A program made the translations under genes and the position numbers. This document shows positions 23,080-31,754 of a DNA stretch of 64,000 nucleotides, in pieces. Within the stretch, counting starts at the first letter, position 1. Each line of letters starts with the position of its first letter. Source of the DNA: Streptomyces parvulus (lineage in GTDB: Bacteria; Actinomycetota; Actinomycetes; Streptomycetales; Streptomycetaceae); the NCBI RefSeq assembly GCF_014648855.1, contig NZ_BMRX01000004.1, forward strand, positions 421,663-485,662, written 5' to 3'. The notes beneath the pieces are model-generated. The model saw nothing but the letters and a program-made list of their open reading frames with translations. It ran no database searches and had not been told where the DNA came from.

Positions 23080-24000
23080 ATGTCCGCCGCGTCGCATCGC
23101 ATCTCCCGTCTCGAACCCTACCTGGACCGGGCCGAGCCGGCTCCGACCCTGCTGAAGATGCTCGTCGGCGTGCAGCTGGCGGGATTCCGCGAGGACGCCG
23201 GCCTCTCCCAGGACCAGGCCGCACGCGCCCTCGGATTCAGCCCCGCGAAGCTCTCGCGCATCGAGTCCGGCAAGGGCCGCAGGCCTCCGACGGAGACCGA
23301 CGTGCGCGCCCTGCTCGAGAAGTACGGCACCGATCCGTACGAGGCGTCGGTCCTGCTCAAGCTGTTGCAGCGGGCCGGTGAACCGGGCTGGTGGCAGCGG
23401 TACGACAAGCGGCTGATGCCCGAGTGGTTCGACCGCCTCGTCGGTCTCCAGGAGGCCGCCTCCACCATCCGCACCTTCGAGATCCAGTACGTCCCCGGAC
23501 TGCTCCAGACCCCGGCCTACACGCAGGCCGTGGTCGAGCGCGGGCTGCCCAACGCGCCGGCCGCCGAGGTCGGACGCCGTGTCGAGCTGCGCAAGCGCCG
23601 CACGGAACTGCTGGACCGCGAGGACGCGCCGCAGTTGTGGGCGATCATCGACGAGTCGGTGCTGCTGCGGGTGCTGGGCAGCCGGGAGGTCATGCGCGAG
23701 CAGCTCGCGCACCTCGTCGCCATGGCGAGGCGGCCCCGCGTGACGCTCCAGGTCGTGCCGCTGGACGTGACCAACGCGTCGGCGCCCGCCATACCGGTCA
23801 CGTATCTCCGCTTCGGCGGCGCCGATCTGCCCGACGTGGTCTACCTGGAGCACATCAGGAGCGCCAACTTCCTCGAGGACCGGGACGAGACCGAGGAGTA
23901 CCGGGTCGCCCTCGACCGGCTCGCCGACGAGGCGCTGACCCCGCGCGAGACCCTGGACCGGCTGGACCGCACGATGGCGGAGCGTTACGGGGACGAGTAG
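23080..24000 (+). CDS. XRE family regulator with DUF5753 domain
   Basis: A 306-residue DNA-binding protein. Residues 28-85 form an XRE helix-turn-helix (LVGVQLAGFREDAGLSQDQA and ALGFSPAKLSRIESGKGRRP). Residues 105-290 are the DUF5753 domain (EAASTIRTFEIQYVPGLLQT, RRTELL, LWAIIDESVLLRVLGSREVM, VTLQVVPLD). This is the standard partner of DUF397 proteins in Streptomyces, and it is probably co-transcribed with the preceding DUF397 gene. The two plus the divergent ATP-binding gene make a common three-part regulatory set. A 19-bp stem-loop follows the stop. Effector unknown. Confidence 0.92.
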   Translation: MSAASHRISRLEPYLDRAEPAPTLLKMLVGVQLAGFREDAGLSQDQAARALGFSPAKLSRIESGKGRRPPTETDVRALLEKYGTDPYEASVLLKLLQRAGEPGWWQRYDKRLMPEWFDRLVGLQEAASTIRTFEIQYVPGLLQTPAYTQAVVERGLPNAPAAEVGRRVELRKRRTELLDREDAPQLWAIIDESVLLRVLGSREVMREQLAHLVAMARRPRVTLQVVPLDVTNASAPAIPVTYLRFGGADLPDVVYLEHIRSANFLEDRDETEEYRVALDRLADEALTPRETLDRLDRTMAERYGDE

Positions 24001-24018
24001 CGGGACGCTACCGAGAGC

Positions 24019-24061
24019 CATGTGGAGGGCCCCGCGCCTGATGCGCGGGGCCCTCCACGTG
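24019..24061. terminator. Very strong bidirectional stem-loop terminator
   Basis: Arms 24022-24037 and 24043-24058 are a perfect 16-bp repeat with a five-base loop; two further pairs and one G-U type pair extend it to 19. It lies between the convergent XRE and methyltransferase genes. Confidence 0.85.
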
Positions 24062-24077
24062 GTGCGTTCACGCCGGG

Positions 24078-24896
24078 TCAGCGCAGGCGGCCCAGACCGC
24101 CGAACTCGATCCACTCCTCGGTGAGCTGGCGGGGCGCCACCTCGGTGTCCGGACGCCAGGTGGAGACCTCGACCAGGCCGGGCTCCAGGATCTCCATGCC
24201 CTCGAAGTACGCCTCGACGTCCTTGGGTTCGCGGACCCGGCCCCAGTGTCCCTGGGTCGCCTGGTTCATGAAGTCCGTGACGAACTTGCGTACCTCGGCG
24301 TCCTCGCTGACCAGCTGGCACATCACCGCGTAGCTGCCGGGGACGAGCCGCTCGGTGACCCGCCTGATGACCGCCTGGGGGCCGTCTGTGTCGCTGTCCG
24401 GGATGCAGTGGAAGACCGAGTTGAACAGCACGGCGACCGGCTGGGAGAAGTCGATCAGGCGCCGGGTCTCCGGGTGGGAGAAGATCTCCTCGGTCGACCG
24501 CATGTCGGCGTGGATGACGGCGGTCTGGTCGTTCTGGTCGAGCAGGGCCCGGCCGTGGACGAGCACCATCGGGTCGTTGTCCACGTAGACGACGCGGGAG
24601 TCCGGGGCGACGCGCTGGGCGACCTGGTGCACGTTGTCCTGCGTGGGAAGGCCGGATCCGTGGTCGAGGAACTGGCGGATGCCGTAGTCCTGCGCGAGGG
24701 TCCTCACCACCCGCTGGAGGAAGCGCCGGTTGTTGAGGGCGAGGCGGCGCGTGCTGGGCACGACCTTGTCGAGTTCACCGACCGCGGCCCGGTCGGCCGC
24801 GTAGTTGTCCTTGCCGCCCAGGTAGAAGTCGTACATCCGGGCGGCGGTGGGTACGTTGGAGTCGATCTCCGTGGACAACTGCTTGTCGGCCTGCAT
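24078..24896 (-). CDS. SAM-dependent methyltransferase, Methyltransf_19 (DUF574) family
   Basis: A 272-residue protein. The ATG at 24896 was chosen for GGGGGAACG just upstream; the frame extends further but without a site. NVPTAARMYDFYLGGKDNYAADR is the family signature (N-x-P-x-x-A-R-x-Y-D-x-x-L-G-G-K-D-N). FLDHGSGLPTQDNVH is the SAM-binding glycine loop, VVYVDNDPMVLVHGRALL the acidic loop, and VLFNSVFHCIPDS follows. These proteins are abundant in actinomycetes, with unknown substrates. It has no visible link to the RiPP genes 4 kb away. Confidence 0.92.
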   Translation of the reverse strand: MQADKQLSTEIDSNVPTAARMYDFYLGGKDNYAADRAAVGELDKVVPSTRRLALNNRRFLQRVVRTLAQDYGIRQFLDHGSGLPTQDNVHQVAQRVAPDSRVVYVDNDPMVLVHGRALLDQNDQTAVIHADMRSTEEIFSHPETRRLIDFSQPVAVLFNSVFHCIPDSDTDGPQAVIRRVTERLVPGSYAVMCQLVSEDAEVRKFVTDFMNQATQGHWGRVREPKDVEAYFEGMEILEPGLVEVSTWRPDTEVAPRQLTEEWIEFGGLGRLR

Positions 24897-24990
24897 CGTT
24901 CCCCCAGCTCCGTACGGGCGCCAACTGGACTGGCATGACTGAGAGTACATCCTAGAGACCGGGTGGACGGCGAAACCAGGGGGCGGATCA

Positions 24991-25035
24991 AGTGGCCGTC
25001 AAAGTCCTTGCGGCTACGGACAGTTGACGGCCACT
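24991..25035. terminator. Stem-loop terminator of the ABC transporter operon
   Basis: Perfect 12-bp arms AGTGGCCGTCAA (24991-25002) and its complement (25024-25035), loop of 21 bases, eight bases beyond the stop codon of the substrate-binding protein gene. Confidence 0.75.
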
Positions 25036-25042
25036 CGTCCCG

Positions 25043-26323
25043 TCAGCCGCGGCCGGCCAGGTAGGCGTCGGCGCCGGGTGCCTTGTGGGCCTCTTCCACG
25101 CCGACCACGCCGCCGATGGCCTTCGCGTCGGGCTTCAGGACGTAGGTGGACCGGCTGGCGGGCGCGGTCACCAGGGTGAAGTCCTGCGGGGTGCCGAGGC
25201 CGGTGTCGGCGTTCTTCTGCGAACGGTGCGCCTTCACCACGTCGGCGCGGGCGAGGCTGCCGGCCTCGCAGGCCTTCTTCAGGTCGGCGCCCATCAGCTT
25301 GGCGGCGTTGTAGCCGGAGAGCACGCCGGAGTCGACCAGTTCCCCGGGGTACTTCTTCCCGTAGTCGGCGACCATCTTCTTCACACCGGGCAGGTCGGAG
25401 CTGACCGCCGGTGCGGCGCTGACGACGTGGACCATGCCCGCGAGCGCCGCGGCCGCGGGCGTCTTCATCAACTGCGGTGCGTAGCCGGGGGCGCTGCTGA
25501 CGATCGGCACCTTCAGGCCGCGGGCGGCGGCCACGCCGGCCAGCGAGGCGGTCTGCGCGGGACCCGCGCTGATGAGGACGGCCTTCACGCCGGCCTTGCT
25601 CAACGCGGAGACCTGGGCCGACAGATCGGTGTCGGTGGCCTTGATCTTCTGCCCGACCACCTTCATCCCCGCCTCCTCGGCGGCCCACTCGGAGCCCTCC
25701 AGGGCGTTGGCGCCGTAGTCGCCCTCGAAGTACACGTGGCCGATCGTGTCGCCCTTGGCGAGCTTCTTGGTGCGGGTCAGGAAGTCGACGGCGGCGATCA
25801 TGTCGAGGTCGTAGGTGGTGCCGAGGACCTGGACGGAGTCCCGGCCGAGCAGGGAGGCGGCCCAGGCCTGCGGGAAGGTCAGCATGTGGTCCCGCTCGAT
25901 GTCGTCCAGCAGGGCCGCGACCACCGGTGAGCCGATGACCTGGGGCAGGGCGACGACGTCCGGCGCGATGTCGGCGTAGGCGGTGACGGCCTTCTGCACG
26001 TCGTAGCCGTGGTCCTTGACGACGATCTCGACCTGTCTGCCGCAGATGCCGCCCGCGGCGTTCGTCTCGTCGGCCCACATCTGCTGCGCCTGCACGATGC
26101 TCTTGCCGAGGGTGGCGTAGGGGCCGGTGAGGTCGGTGAGCGCCCCCAGCTTGATGGTCTTCTCGCTGACGCCGGGGCCGGCCTTGACGCCGTCGGCGGC
26201 GTCGTCGGTGCTTCCGCCGTCCGCCTTGGAGCTGCATGCGGTGCCCGCGAGCAGCACGGCGGCCAGTGTCGCCGCCAGGGCGGCGGTCCGGGCGGTGCGG
26301 GGCCTGGGGTGCGTGACGTTCAC
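25043..26323 (-). CDS. Branched-chain amino acid-type ABC transporter, substrate-binding lipoprotein
   Basis: A 426-residue periplasmic-binding-fold protein (Peripla_BP_6). The GTG at 26323 overlaps the stop of the second permease gene and has AAGGAG upstream. The signal ALAATLAAVLLAGTACSSK ends in a lipobox-like AGTAC, so the protein is probably a membrane-anchored lipoprotein. The mature part begins with IKLGALTDLTGPYATLGKSIVQA, typical of LivJ-like receptors. It is the last gene of a five-gene operon. The ligand may be a branched-chain amino acid, but this family also binds other amino acids, amides and aromatic compounds, and the sequence alone does not decide. Confidence 0.9.
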   Translation of the reverse strand: MNVTHPRPRTARTAALAATLAAVLLAGTACSSKADGGSTDDAADGVKAGPGVSEKTIKLGALTDLTGPYATLGKSIVQAQQMWADETNAAGGICGRQVEIVVKDHGYDVQKAVTAYADIAPDVVALPQVIGSPVVAALLDDIERDHMLTFPQAWAASLLGRDSVQVLGTTYDLDMIAAVDFLTRTKKLAKGDTIGHVYFEGDYGANALEGSEWAAEEAGMKVVGQKIKATDTDLSAQVSALSKAGVKAVLISAGPAQTASLAGVAAARGLKVPIVSSAPGYAPQLMKTPAAAALAGMVHVVSAAPAVSSDLPGVKKMVADYGKKYPGELVDSGVLSGYNAAKLMGADLKKACEAGSLARADVVKAHRSQKNADTGLGTPQDFTLVTAPASRSTYVLKPDAKAIGGVVGVEEAHKAPGADAYLAGRG

Positions 26324-27453
26324 GGGGTGTGCTCCTTGGCTCGTGCGGGGTGGGCGGTGGTGGTCGGGGAGGAGGGCGGGGGCGGGCCGGCGGCGGGTGG
26401 CCTGCGGCGCAGGCGGGCGCGGGTGCGGCGGGCCAGTCCGTGCAGGCCGTCGGGGGCGTAGAGGAGGATCACGACGATGGCGGCGCCGTAGAGGTAGCGG
26501 GACGCCTCGGTGGGGCCGATGGATCCGCCGCCGGAGCCCGGGGTCGCCACCAGCGGCAACTGGTCGGCGTAGCGCGTCATCAGCAGGGGCAGCGCGGTGA
26601 CGAAGACGGCACCCGCGGTGGCGCCGGCGACCGAGCCGAGTCCGCCGATGACGATCATGGCGAGGTAGTCGACGGAGAGGGCGAGGGAGAAGTAGTCGGG
26701 CACGACGCGGCGGAAGGAGAGCGCGAGCAGGACGCCGGCGAGACCCGCGTACATGGAGGAGACCACGAAGGCCGCCGAGCGGTAGCGCGCGACGTGCACG
26801 CCCATCACGGACGCCGCCGTCTCGCTGTCGCGCAGGGCGACCAGGGCGCGGCCCGGACGTCCGCGCAGCAGCCCGCGGGCGGTGAACCAGGTGACGGAGA
26901 ACAGGACGAGGCCCAGGTACCAGAGCCGTTCCTCGGCGCCGAACGGCACGCCCAGGAGCGTCAGTTCGGGGTCGCTCTCGGCGAAGGTGAAGCCGCCGAG
27001 TTCCAGCGGCGGGACCGAGCGTCCGTTGAAGCCGCCGGTGACGGAGTCCGCGGTGAGCAGCACGTGGTGGCCGAGGAAGACCAGGGCGAGGGTGGCCACG
27101 CCCAGGTAGATGCCCTTGACCCGGCCTGCGACGGGACTGAACAGGCCGCCGGCGGCCCCGGCCAGGAGTACGGCGAGCAGCGCGGCGAGGGAGGGCGGCA
27201 GACCGGGGCCGGGTTCGCCGGCCAGCCACACGTAGCCGTACGCGCCGACCGCGAGGAAGAAGGCGTGGCCGAGGGAGAGCTGTCCGGCGCTGCCGCTGAG
27301 TAGGCCGAGCCCGATGGCGCCGATCGCGGCGGCCATGGAGAACAGGCCGATGCGCAGCCAGAAGGCGTCCAGGTAGAAGGGCAGGGCGCACAGGAGGAGC
27401 AGGGGCAGGAGGAGGCCGCCGCGTCCGAGGAGGCGGGAGAGGCGGTCAGACAC
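26320..27453 (-). CDS. livM: ABC transporter permease, LivM type
   Basis: A 377-residue permease with about ten membrane helices and the BPD_transp_2 pattern: LGLLSGSAGQLSLGHAFFLAVGAYGY near residues 46-71 and the permease loop DSETAASVMGVHVARYRSAAF (EAA-like, about 215-235), then DYLAMIVIGGLGSVAGATAGAVF. The C-terminal 50 residues are basic and proline-rich and extend into the cytoplasm. The gene overlaps livH by 8 bp and the binding-protein gene by 4 bp, showing tight coupling. With LivH it forms the membrane channel of the transporter. Confidence 0.92.
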   Translation of the reverse strand: MSDRLSRLLGRGGLLLPLLLLCALPFYLDAFWLRIGLFSMAAAIGAIGLGLLSGSAGQLSLGHAFFLAVGAYGYVWLAGEPGPGLPPSLAALLAVLLAGAAGGLFSPVAGRVKGIYLGVATLALVFLGHHVLLTADSVTGGFNGRSVPPLELGGFTFAESDPELTLLGVPFGAEERLWYLGLVLFSVTWFTARGLLRGRPGRALVALRDSETAASVMGVHVARYRSAAFVVSSMYAGLAGVLLALSFRRVVPDYFSLALSVDYLAMIVIGGLGSVAGATAGAVFVTALPLLMTRYADQLPLVATPGSGGGSIGPTEASRYLYGAAIVVILLYAPDGLHGLARRTRARLRRRPPAAGPPPPSSPTTTAHPARAKEHTP

Positions 27454-28345
27454 GGGCCGCTCCCTTCGCCGCGAAGAGACCGGCCGGACGCACCAGCAGG
27501 ACCAGCACCATCACGGCGTACGGCGCCACGTCGCCGAAGCCCTCGCCGAGGACGTGCAGGTCGCTCTGGTAGCCGGCGACGAACGCCTCGGTGAGTCCGA
27601 TGAGCATGCTGCCGACCAGGGCGCCGACCGGCGAGGCCATGCCGCCGAGGATGGCGGCCGGGAAGGCCTTCAGGGCGATCTGGCCGGTGGTGCGCTCCAG
27701 GCCGGGCGCGGGGAAGGCGACCAGGAAGACGGCGGCGAGGGCGGCGAGTCCGCCGGCCAGGCACCAGGCGGCGGTGCGCACCCGGGTCAGCCGTACGCCC
27801 ATCAGGGCGGCGGCCTCCGAGTCCTCGGCAGCGGCGCGCAGCGACAGTCCCCACGAGGTGAACCGGAAGAGGGCGAAGGCGCCGCCGATGGCGAGGCCGG
27901 AGACCAGGATCGCGGCGACGCGGCTGTCGGCCACGGTCACCGGGCCGAGGTCGGTCACGGCGTCGCCCCAGGGGTCGCCGAGCGGGAGCAGGTCGCCGCC
28001 GATGCGCCGGGCCAGGTCGGTGACGAGGACGATGTCGATGCCGATGGTGACGATGGTCTGGACGTGCGCGGCGTGCGGGTCTCCCCCGCCGACCGGCTGG
28101 AGCAGCAGCCGGTCCAGCGCTCCCGCCACGGCCGCGGTCACGAGGACGGCGACGGCCAGCGCACCGGCGAAGCCCAGGTCGTCGTGGAGGACGGCGACGA
28201 GGTAGCCGCCGAGGAGCAGCAGGGAGCCGTGGGCGAAGTTCAGTACGCCGGAGGCCTTGAAGATGGTGACGAAGCCGAGCGCGATCAGGGCGTAGACGGA
28301 GCCCAGGGCGAGGCCGTTGAGGAGGTTGTCGAGGAAGGCGCTCAT
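27446..28345 (-). CDS. livH: ABC transporter permease, LivH type
   Basis: A 299-residue permease with eight or more membrane helices. It opens with FLDNLLNGLALGSVYALIALGFVTIFKASGVLNFAHGSLLLLGGYL, the standard LivH start, and has the cytoplasmic loop AAAEDSEAAALMGVRLTRVR and ILGGMASPVGALVGSMLIG near the C-terminus. The length is usual. Start and stop overlap the neighbouring genes (4 bp with livG, 8 bp with livM). It pairs with the LivM protein to form the translocation pore. Confidence 0.93.
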   Translation of the reverse strand: MSAFLDNLLNGLALGSVYALIALGFVTIFKASGVLNFAHGSLLLLGGYLVAVLHDDLGFAGALAVAVLVTAAVAGALDRLLLQPVGGGDPHAAHVQTIVTIGIDIVLVTDLARRIGGDLLPLGDPWGDAVTDLGPVTVADSRVAAILVSGLAIGGAFALFRFTSWGLSLRAAAEDSEAAALMGVRLTRVRTAAWCLAGGLAALAAVFLVAFPAPGLERTTGQIALKAFPAAILGGMASPVGALVGSMLIGLTEAFVAGYQSDLHVLGEGFGDVAPYAVMVLVLLVRPAGLFAAKGAARV

Positions 28346-29121
28346 GCCGCGTCCTCCGTGGTGGTGCCGAGGTAGGCCCGCAGCACCTCGGGGTCGCGGC
28401 GGACCTCGTCGGGGGTGCCGTGGGCGATGGCCCGGCCGAAGTCGAGGACGGTGACCTCGTCGGCGAGCCGCATCACCAGGCCCATGTCGTGCTCCACCAG
28501 GACGACGGAGAGGCCGAGTTCGGCGCGCACCTCGCGGACGACCTCGGTCATGCGGGCGCGTTCGGCGGCGTTCATGCCGGCCACGGGTTCGTCGAGCAGC
28601 AGGACACGGGGCTCCAGACAGAGGGCGCGGGCGAGTTCGACGCGCTTGCGGTCGCCGTAGGAGAGCAGGGCGACGGGTGAGTCGAAGTGGGGTGCGAGGC
28701 CGACGAGTCCGGCGATCTCGCGGGCGCGGGCGAGGTGGGCGCGCTGCTCGCGCACGGCACGCGGCAGCCGCAGGGCGCTGGCGGCGAACCCGGCGCGGGA
28801 CAGGGCGTGGCGGCCGAGCATCAGGTTGTCGGCGACGGTGCCCTGGGTGGTGACGATGTTCTGGAAGGTACGGGCCACGCCGAGCGCGGCGATCCGGTGC
28901 GGGGCGAGCCGGGTCAGCTCGGCGTCGCCGAGCCGTACGGTGCCGGCGGCGGGGCGGTAGAGCCCCGAGAGGACGTTGAAGCAGGTGGACTTGCCGGCGC
29001 CGTTGGGGCCGATCACGGCGTGCACGGAGCCGGGGGTGACGGTGAAGGACACGTCGTCGAGGGCGACGAGGCCGGCGAAGCGCACGGTGACGCCCCGGAC
29101 TTCGAGCGCGGCGGGGGCCAT
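28342..29121 (-). CDS. livG: ABC transporter ATPase, LivG type
   Basis: A 259-residue ATPase with Walker A GPNGAGKSTC (about residues 38-47), the LivG-specific LGVARTFQNIVTTQGTV segment (Q-loop region), signature LLSYGDRKRVELARAL (YGD/RK replaces the common LSGGQ, as in LivG proteins), Walker B RVLLLDEPVAG and switch His in LVEHDMGLVM. The C-terminal LEVL-type tail (REVLRAYLG in form of DPEVLRAYLG) is present. The ATG overlaps the livF stop by one base (TGATG), so the two ATPases are coupled. Confidence 0.94.
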   Translation of the reverse strand: MAPAALEVRGVTVRFAGLVALDDVSFTVTPGSVHAVIGPNGAGKSTCFNVLSGLYRPAAGTVRLGDAELTRLAPHRIAALGVARTFQNIVTTQGTVADNLMLGRHALSRAGFAASALRLPRAVREQRAHLARAREIAGLVGLAPHFDSPVALLSYGDRKRVELARALCLEPRVLLLDEPVAGMNAAERARMTEVVREVRAELGLSVVLVEHDMGLVMRLADEVTVLDFGRAIAHGTPDEVRRDPEVLRAYLGTTTEDAA

Positions 29122-29915
29122 CACGCGGCCCCCTGTCCGTCGGTCCGGCCGTCGGCGGTCTCGCCGAGGTAGAGGCGGCGTACGGCGTCGGTCCGGGCGA
29201 GTTCCGCGGCGGGACCGGACAGCCTGACCTCGCCGACCTCCAGGACGTGGGCGTGCTCGGCGAGGGACAGGGCCATGCCGGCGTTCTGTTCGACCAGGAG
29301 CACGGCGGTGCCCTGGGCGTTGATCTCGCGGACCACCCCGGCGATGCGGTCCACCATCATCGGGGCGAGGCCGAGGGAGGGTTCGTCCAGGAGGAGCAGG
29401 CGGGGCGCGGCCATCAGGGCGCGGCCGATGGCGAGCATCTGCTGCTCCCCGCCGGAGAGCAGTCCCGCGGCCTGGCGGGGGCGTTCGGCGAGCCGGGGGA
29501 AGAGCGCGAAGACGCGGTCCCTGCCCTCGCGGACCTGGGCCGGGGCGCGCCGGCCGAGGCCGAGCCCGCCGGCCCGCAGGTTCTCGTCGACGGTGAGTCC
29601 GGCGAACACCCGCCTGCCCTCGGGCACCTGCACCACTCCGGCGCGTACGGCGGCGACCGGGTCCCGGCCGTCGAGGGCCGTGTCGCCGTAGCGGACGCGG
29701 CCTCCCGTGATCGCGCCGCGGTGCAGGCGCAGGGTGCCCGAGACCGCCCGCAGCAGCGTCGTCTTGCCGGCGCCGTTGGCACCGAGCAGCGCGACGACGG
29801 CGCCGTGCGGGACGGTCAGGGACACGGAGCGGAGGGCGGACAGCGCGCGCCCGTACGTCACGTCGAGGCTCTCGACGTGCAGCGCGGGCGCGCCGTCCGG
29901 TGGTGCTGCGGGCAT
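29121..29915 (-). CDS. livF: ABC transporter ATPase, LivF type
   Basis: A 264-residue ATPase and the first gene of the operon, with AAGGAG upstream of its ATG. Walker A is GANGAGKTTLLRAVSG, the LivF marker is VPEGRRVFAGLTVDENLRAG, signature LLSGGEQQMLAIGRALM, Walker B RLLLLDEPSLGLAPMMVDRI, and switch region VLLVEQNAGMALSLAEHAHVL. Operon order F-G-H-M-binding protein is compact with overlaps throughout. The PucR-like regulator gene lies upstream on the same strand, separated by a 457-bp region holding a 30-bp tandem repeat. Confidence 0.94.
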   Translation of the reverse strand: MPAAPPDGAPALHVESLDVTYGRALSALRSVSLTVPHGAVVALLGANGAGKTTLLRAVSGTLRLHRGAITGGRVRYGDTALDGRDPVAAVRAGVVQVPEGRRVFAGLTVDENLRAGGLGLGRRAPAQVREGRDRVFALFPRLAERPRQAAGLLSGGEQQMLAIGRALMAAPRLLLLDEPSLGLAPMMVDRIAGVVREINAQGTAVLLVEQNAGMALSLAEHAHVLEVGEVRLSGPAAELARTDAVRRLYLGETADGRTDGQGAA

Positions 29916-30372
29916 CGCGGCTCCTTGGTACCGGCCGAATCGGCACGGTGACGGGTGAATGGGGGGAGCTCACGACAGCACGGACACGGGTGCCCGTACA
30001 GGGCGGCGGGGCCGGATCGCTGCGGGGTCCCAGTCCGGGGGCGGAGAGTCTGTGCGGATGCCCAGAGGTGCGGCGCGCCCGGCGGGCCGGGGTTCTCGGC
30101 GGGGGTCGTGGTGCCCCGGCCGCCGCGGGCGGGACGTGGCGGTGCCGTCGCGCGGCCGGGGCGGTCGCGGCCGCGCGCGGGCCGGGGCGAAGGGGGTGAC
30201 ACGCAGTCGGCCGGGCGCGAGGGGGACGACAGGCGGCCGGCCGGGGGCCAGGGGGACGACAGGCGGCCGGCCGGGGGCCAGGGGGACGACAGGCGGCCGG
30301 CCGGGGGCCAGGGGGACGACAGGCGGCCGGACGGGGCGAGGGGGCGACACGCGCCCCGGCCCGCGCGGACGG
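29916..30372. other. 457-bp intergenic region with tandem repeat
   Basis: Upstream region of the ABC operon and downstream of the PucR-like gene. It contains the 30-bp repeat at 30221-30340 and very GC-rich flanks. Open frames across the repeat exist on both strands because the unit is a multiple of three, but none has a credible start or protein-like composition. Confidence 0.55.
30221..30340. repeat. 30-bp direct tandem repeat, three exact copies plus a partial fourth
   Basis: The unit begins GGGGGACGACAGGCGGCCGG and ends in CCGGGGGCCA. Copies at 30221-30250, 30251-30280 and 30281-30310 are identical. The copy at 30311 matches for 20 bases and then diverges. Degenerate copies flank it on both sides (about 30191-30220 and 30341-30360). 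There are no spacers, so it is a minisatellite and not CRISPR. Confidence 0.95.
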
Positions 30373-31635
30373 TCAGTCGTGGAGCACCTGGCGTGCGGTC
30401 AGGGCCAGGCTGATCTCGACGAGGTCGGCCGGGCGGGCCAGGGAGCGGCCGGTGAGCTGTTCGCAGCGGCGGAGGCGGTTGAGGACCGTGTTGCGGTGGC
30501 AGTAGAGGCGTTCGCCGGCCCGCTGGGCGGAGCCGTCGCAGTCCAGCCAGGTGGTGAGGGTGTCGAGGAGCACCTCGCGGTCGGCGGCCTCCAGCCGCAG
30601 CAGGGGTCCGAGCACCCGTTCCGCGAGGGCCCGGCCCAGCTCGGGGCTGGTGACGACCAGGGCGGCGGGCAGCCGGTCGGCGAGCCGCACCGTGCCGCCC
30701 GCGAGCGGGCAGATCTCCAGGGCGGTGTCGGCGAGGCGGCGGGCGTCGCCGACGGCGGCGAGTCCGTCGACCGGGCTGCCGACGCCGATGCGCAGACCGG
30801 GGAAGGGGCTGTGCGGTTCGGGGAGCCCGTCGTCGGCGCCGGTCAGGACGATGCCGTAGTCGGCGTCCGCGCCCGCGTGCCAGTGGACGCGGGTGCCGGG
30901 CGGTACGGCGGCGGCGCGGGCGGCGTCCGGGCGGGCGGACGGTCCCCCGGCGAGGGCGACGACGACGTACCGGCCCTGTTCGGGCAGGCCCAGCGCCTGG
31001 GCGGCCTCCGGCAGGTCGGCGATGCGGGTGGTGCCGTCGAGCAGTCCGGCCGCCAGCAGCCGGGCCCGGTTCTCGCGGCGCCGCCCGAGCTGCCACTCGG
31101 TCTGCCGGTAGGCGTCCGCGACGAGCGTGCAGTGCTCGTCGACGAAGTTCCACACGTCGGCGGCCACGTGCACGAGCAGCCGGACGTCCTCCGGCGCGGT
31201 CCTGGACGTCTCCTCGACCAGCCGCTGCCACACCAGCGAGCCGCCGAGGCGGAAGGCGTGCAGCAGGGCGTCCAGCGGGAGTCCCTGCTCGGCGCGGGCG
31301 GCGCCGATCCGCCAGGAGCAGCGGCGGGCCGCGTCGCGGGCGCCGCGCGGGTCGAGCAGCGAGGCGACGCTGTGGCGCAGCGAGCGGTGGGCCTCCTGCC
31401 AGGTGGCCGAGGGGTCCCTGGTGAGGGCCGCCCGGTACGCCGGCTCCTGCTCCTCCAGCAGGGCCACCAGCCGGTCGGTGAGGTCGGGCAGGTCCTCCAG
31501 CAGGGCGCGGGCGGCCCGGTGCAGGACCCGTACGGCGTCGGCGTCCATCAGCGACGCGACGCTCGGTGTCCGCGGGCGTGGAACGGGCGTCAGCCCGGTG
31601 CGGATCGCTGCTCGTGACCGTACGGCGTGCTGCAT
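30373..31635 (-). CDS. PucR-like transcriptional regulator
   Basis: A 420-residue regulator with GGGGAGGA before the ATG. The C-terminal 60 residues are the PucR/CdaR helix-turn-helix: LLDTLTTWLDCDGSAQRAGERLYCHRNTVLNRLRRCEQLTGRSL. A central GGDEF-like/CdaR region (residues 190-340) and an N-terminal helical domain (EDLPDLTDRLVALLEEQEPAYRAA then HAFRLGGSLVWQRLVEE, like the RsbR-N/PucR N-terminal domain) precede it. Such regulators often control uptake and breakdown of nitrogen compounds. It lies directly upstream of the LivFGHM-type operon on the same strand and may control it; that is inference from position. Confidence 0.88.
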   Translation of the reverse strand: MQHAVRSRAAIRTGLTPVPRPRTPSVASLMDADAVRVLHRAARALLEDLPDLTDRLVALLEEQEPAYRAALTRDPSATWQEAHRSLRHSVASLLDPRGARDAARRCSWRIGAARAEQGLPLDALLHAFRLGGSLVWQRLVEETSRTAPEDVRLLVHVAADVWNFVDEHCTLVADAYRQTEWQLGRRRENRARLLAAGLLDGTTRIADLPEAAQALGLPEQGRYVVVALAGGPSARPDAARAAAVPPGTRVHWHAGADADYGIVLTGADDGLPEPHSPFPGLRIGVGSPVDGLAAVGDARRLADTALEICPLAGGTVRLADRLPAALVVTSPELGRALAERVLGPLLRLEAADREVLLDTLTTWLDCDGSAQRAGERLYCHRNTVLNRLRRCEQLTGRSLARPADLVEISLALTARQVLHD

Positions 31636-31754
31636 CGCGGTCCTCCCCGGGGCAGGGCTTGCGGAGGCGCCCCCGCGACGGACCGTCCCGCCCGCGCCGG
31701 GCCTGCCCCCTGACTCGTCCTGCCCCGAAGGATGGCATACCGTCCGGTCGGTCC

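Noticed and set aside
24078..24896. Methyltransferase as the TgmC partner of the ATP-grasp RiPP genes
   Set aside because: It belongs to the Methyltransf_19/DUF574 family, not to the isoaspartate-methyltransferase-like TgmC, and is 4 kb away on the other strand behind several unrelated genes.
30221..30340. CRISPR array
   Set aside because: The 30-bp units are contiguous with no spacers, and no cas gene is present. It is a tandem minisatellite.
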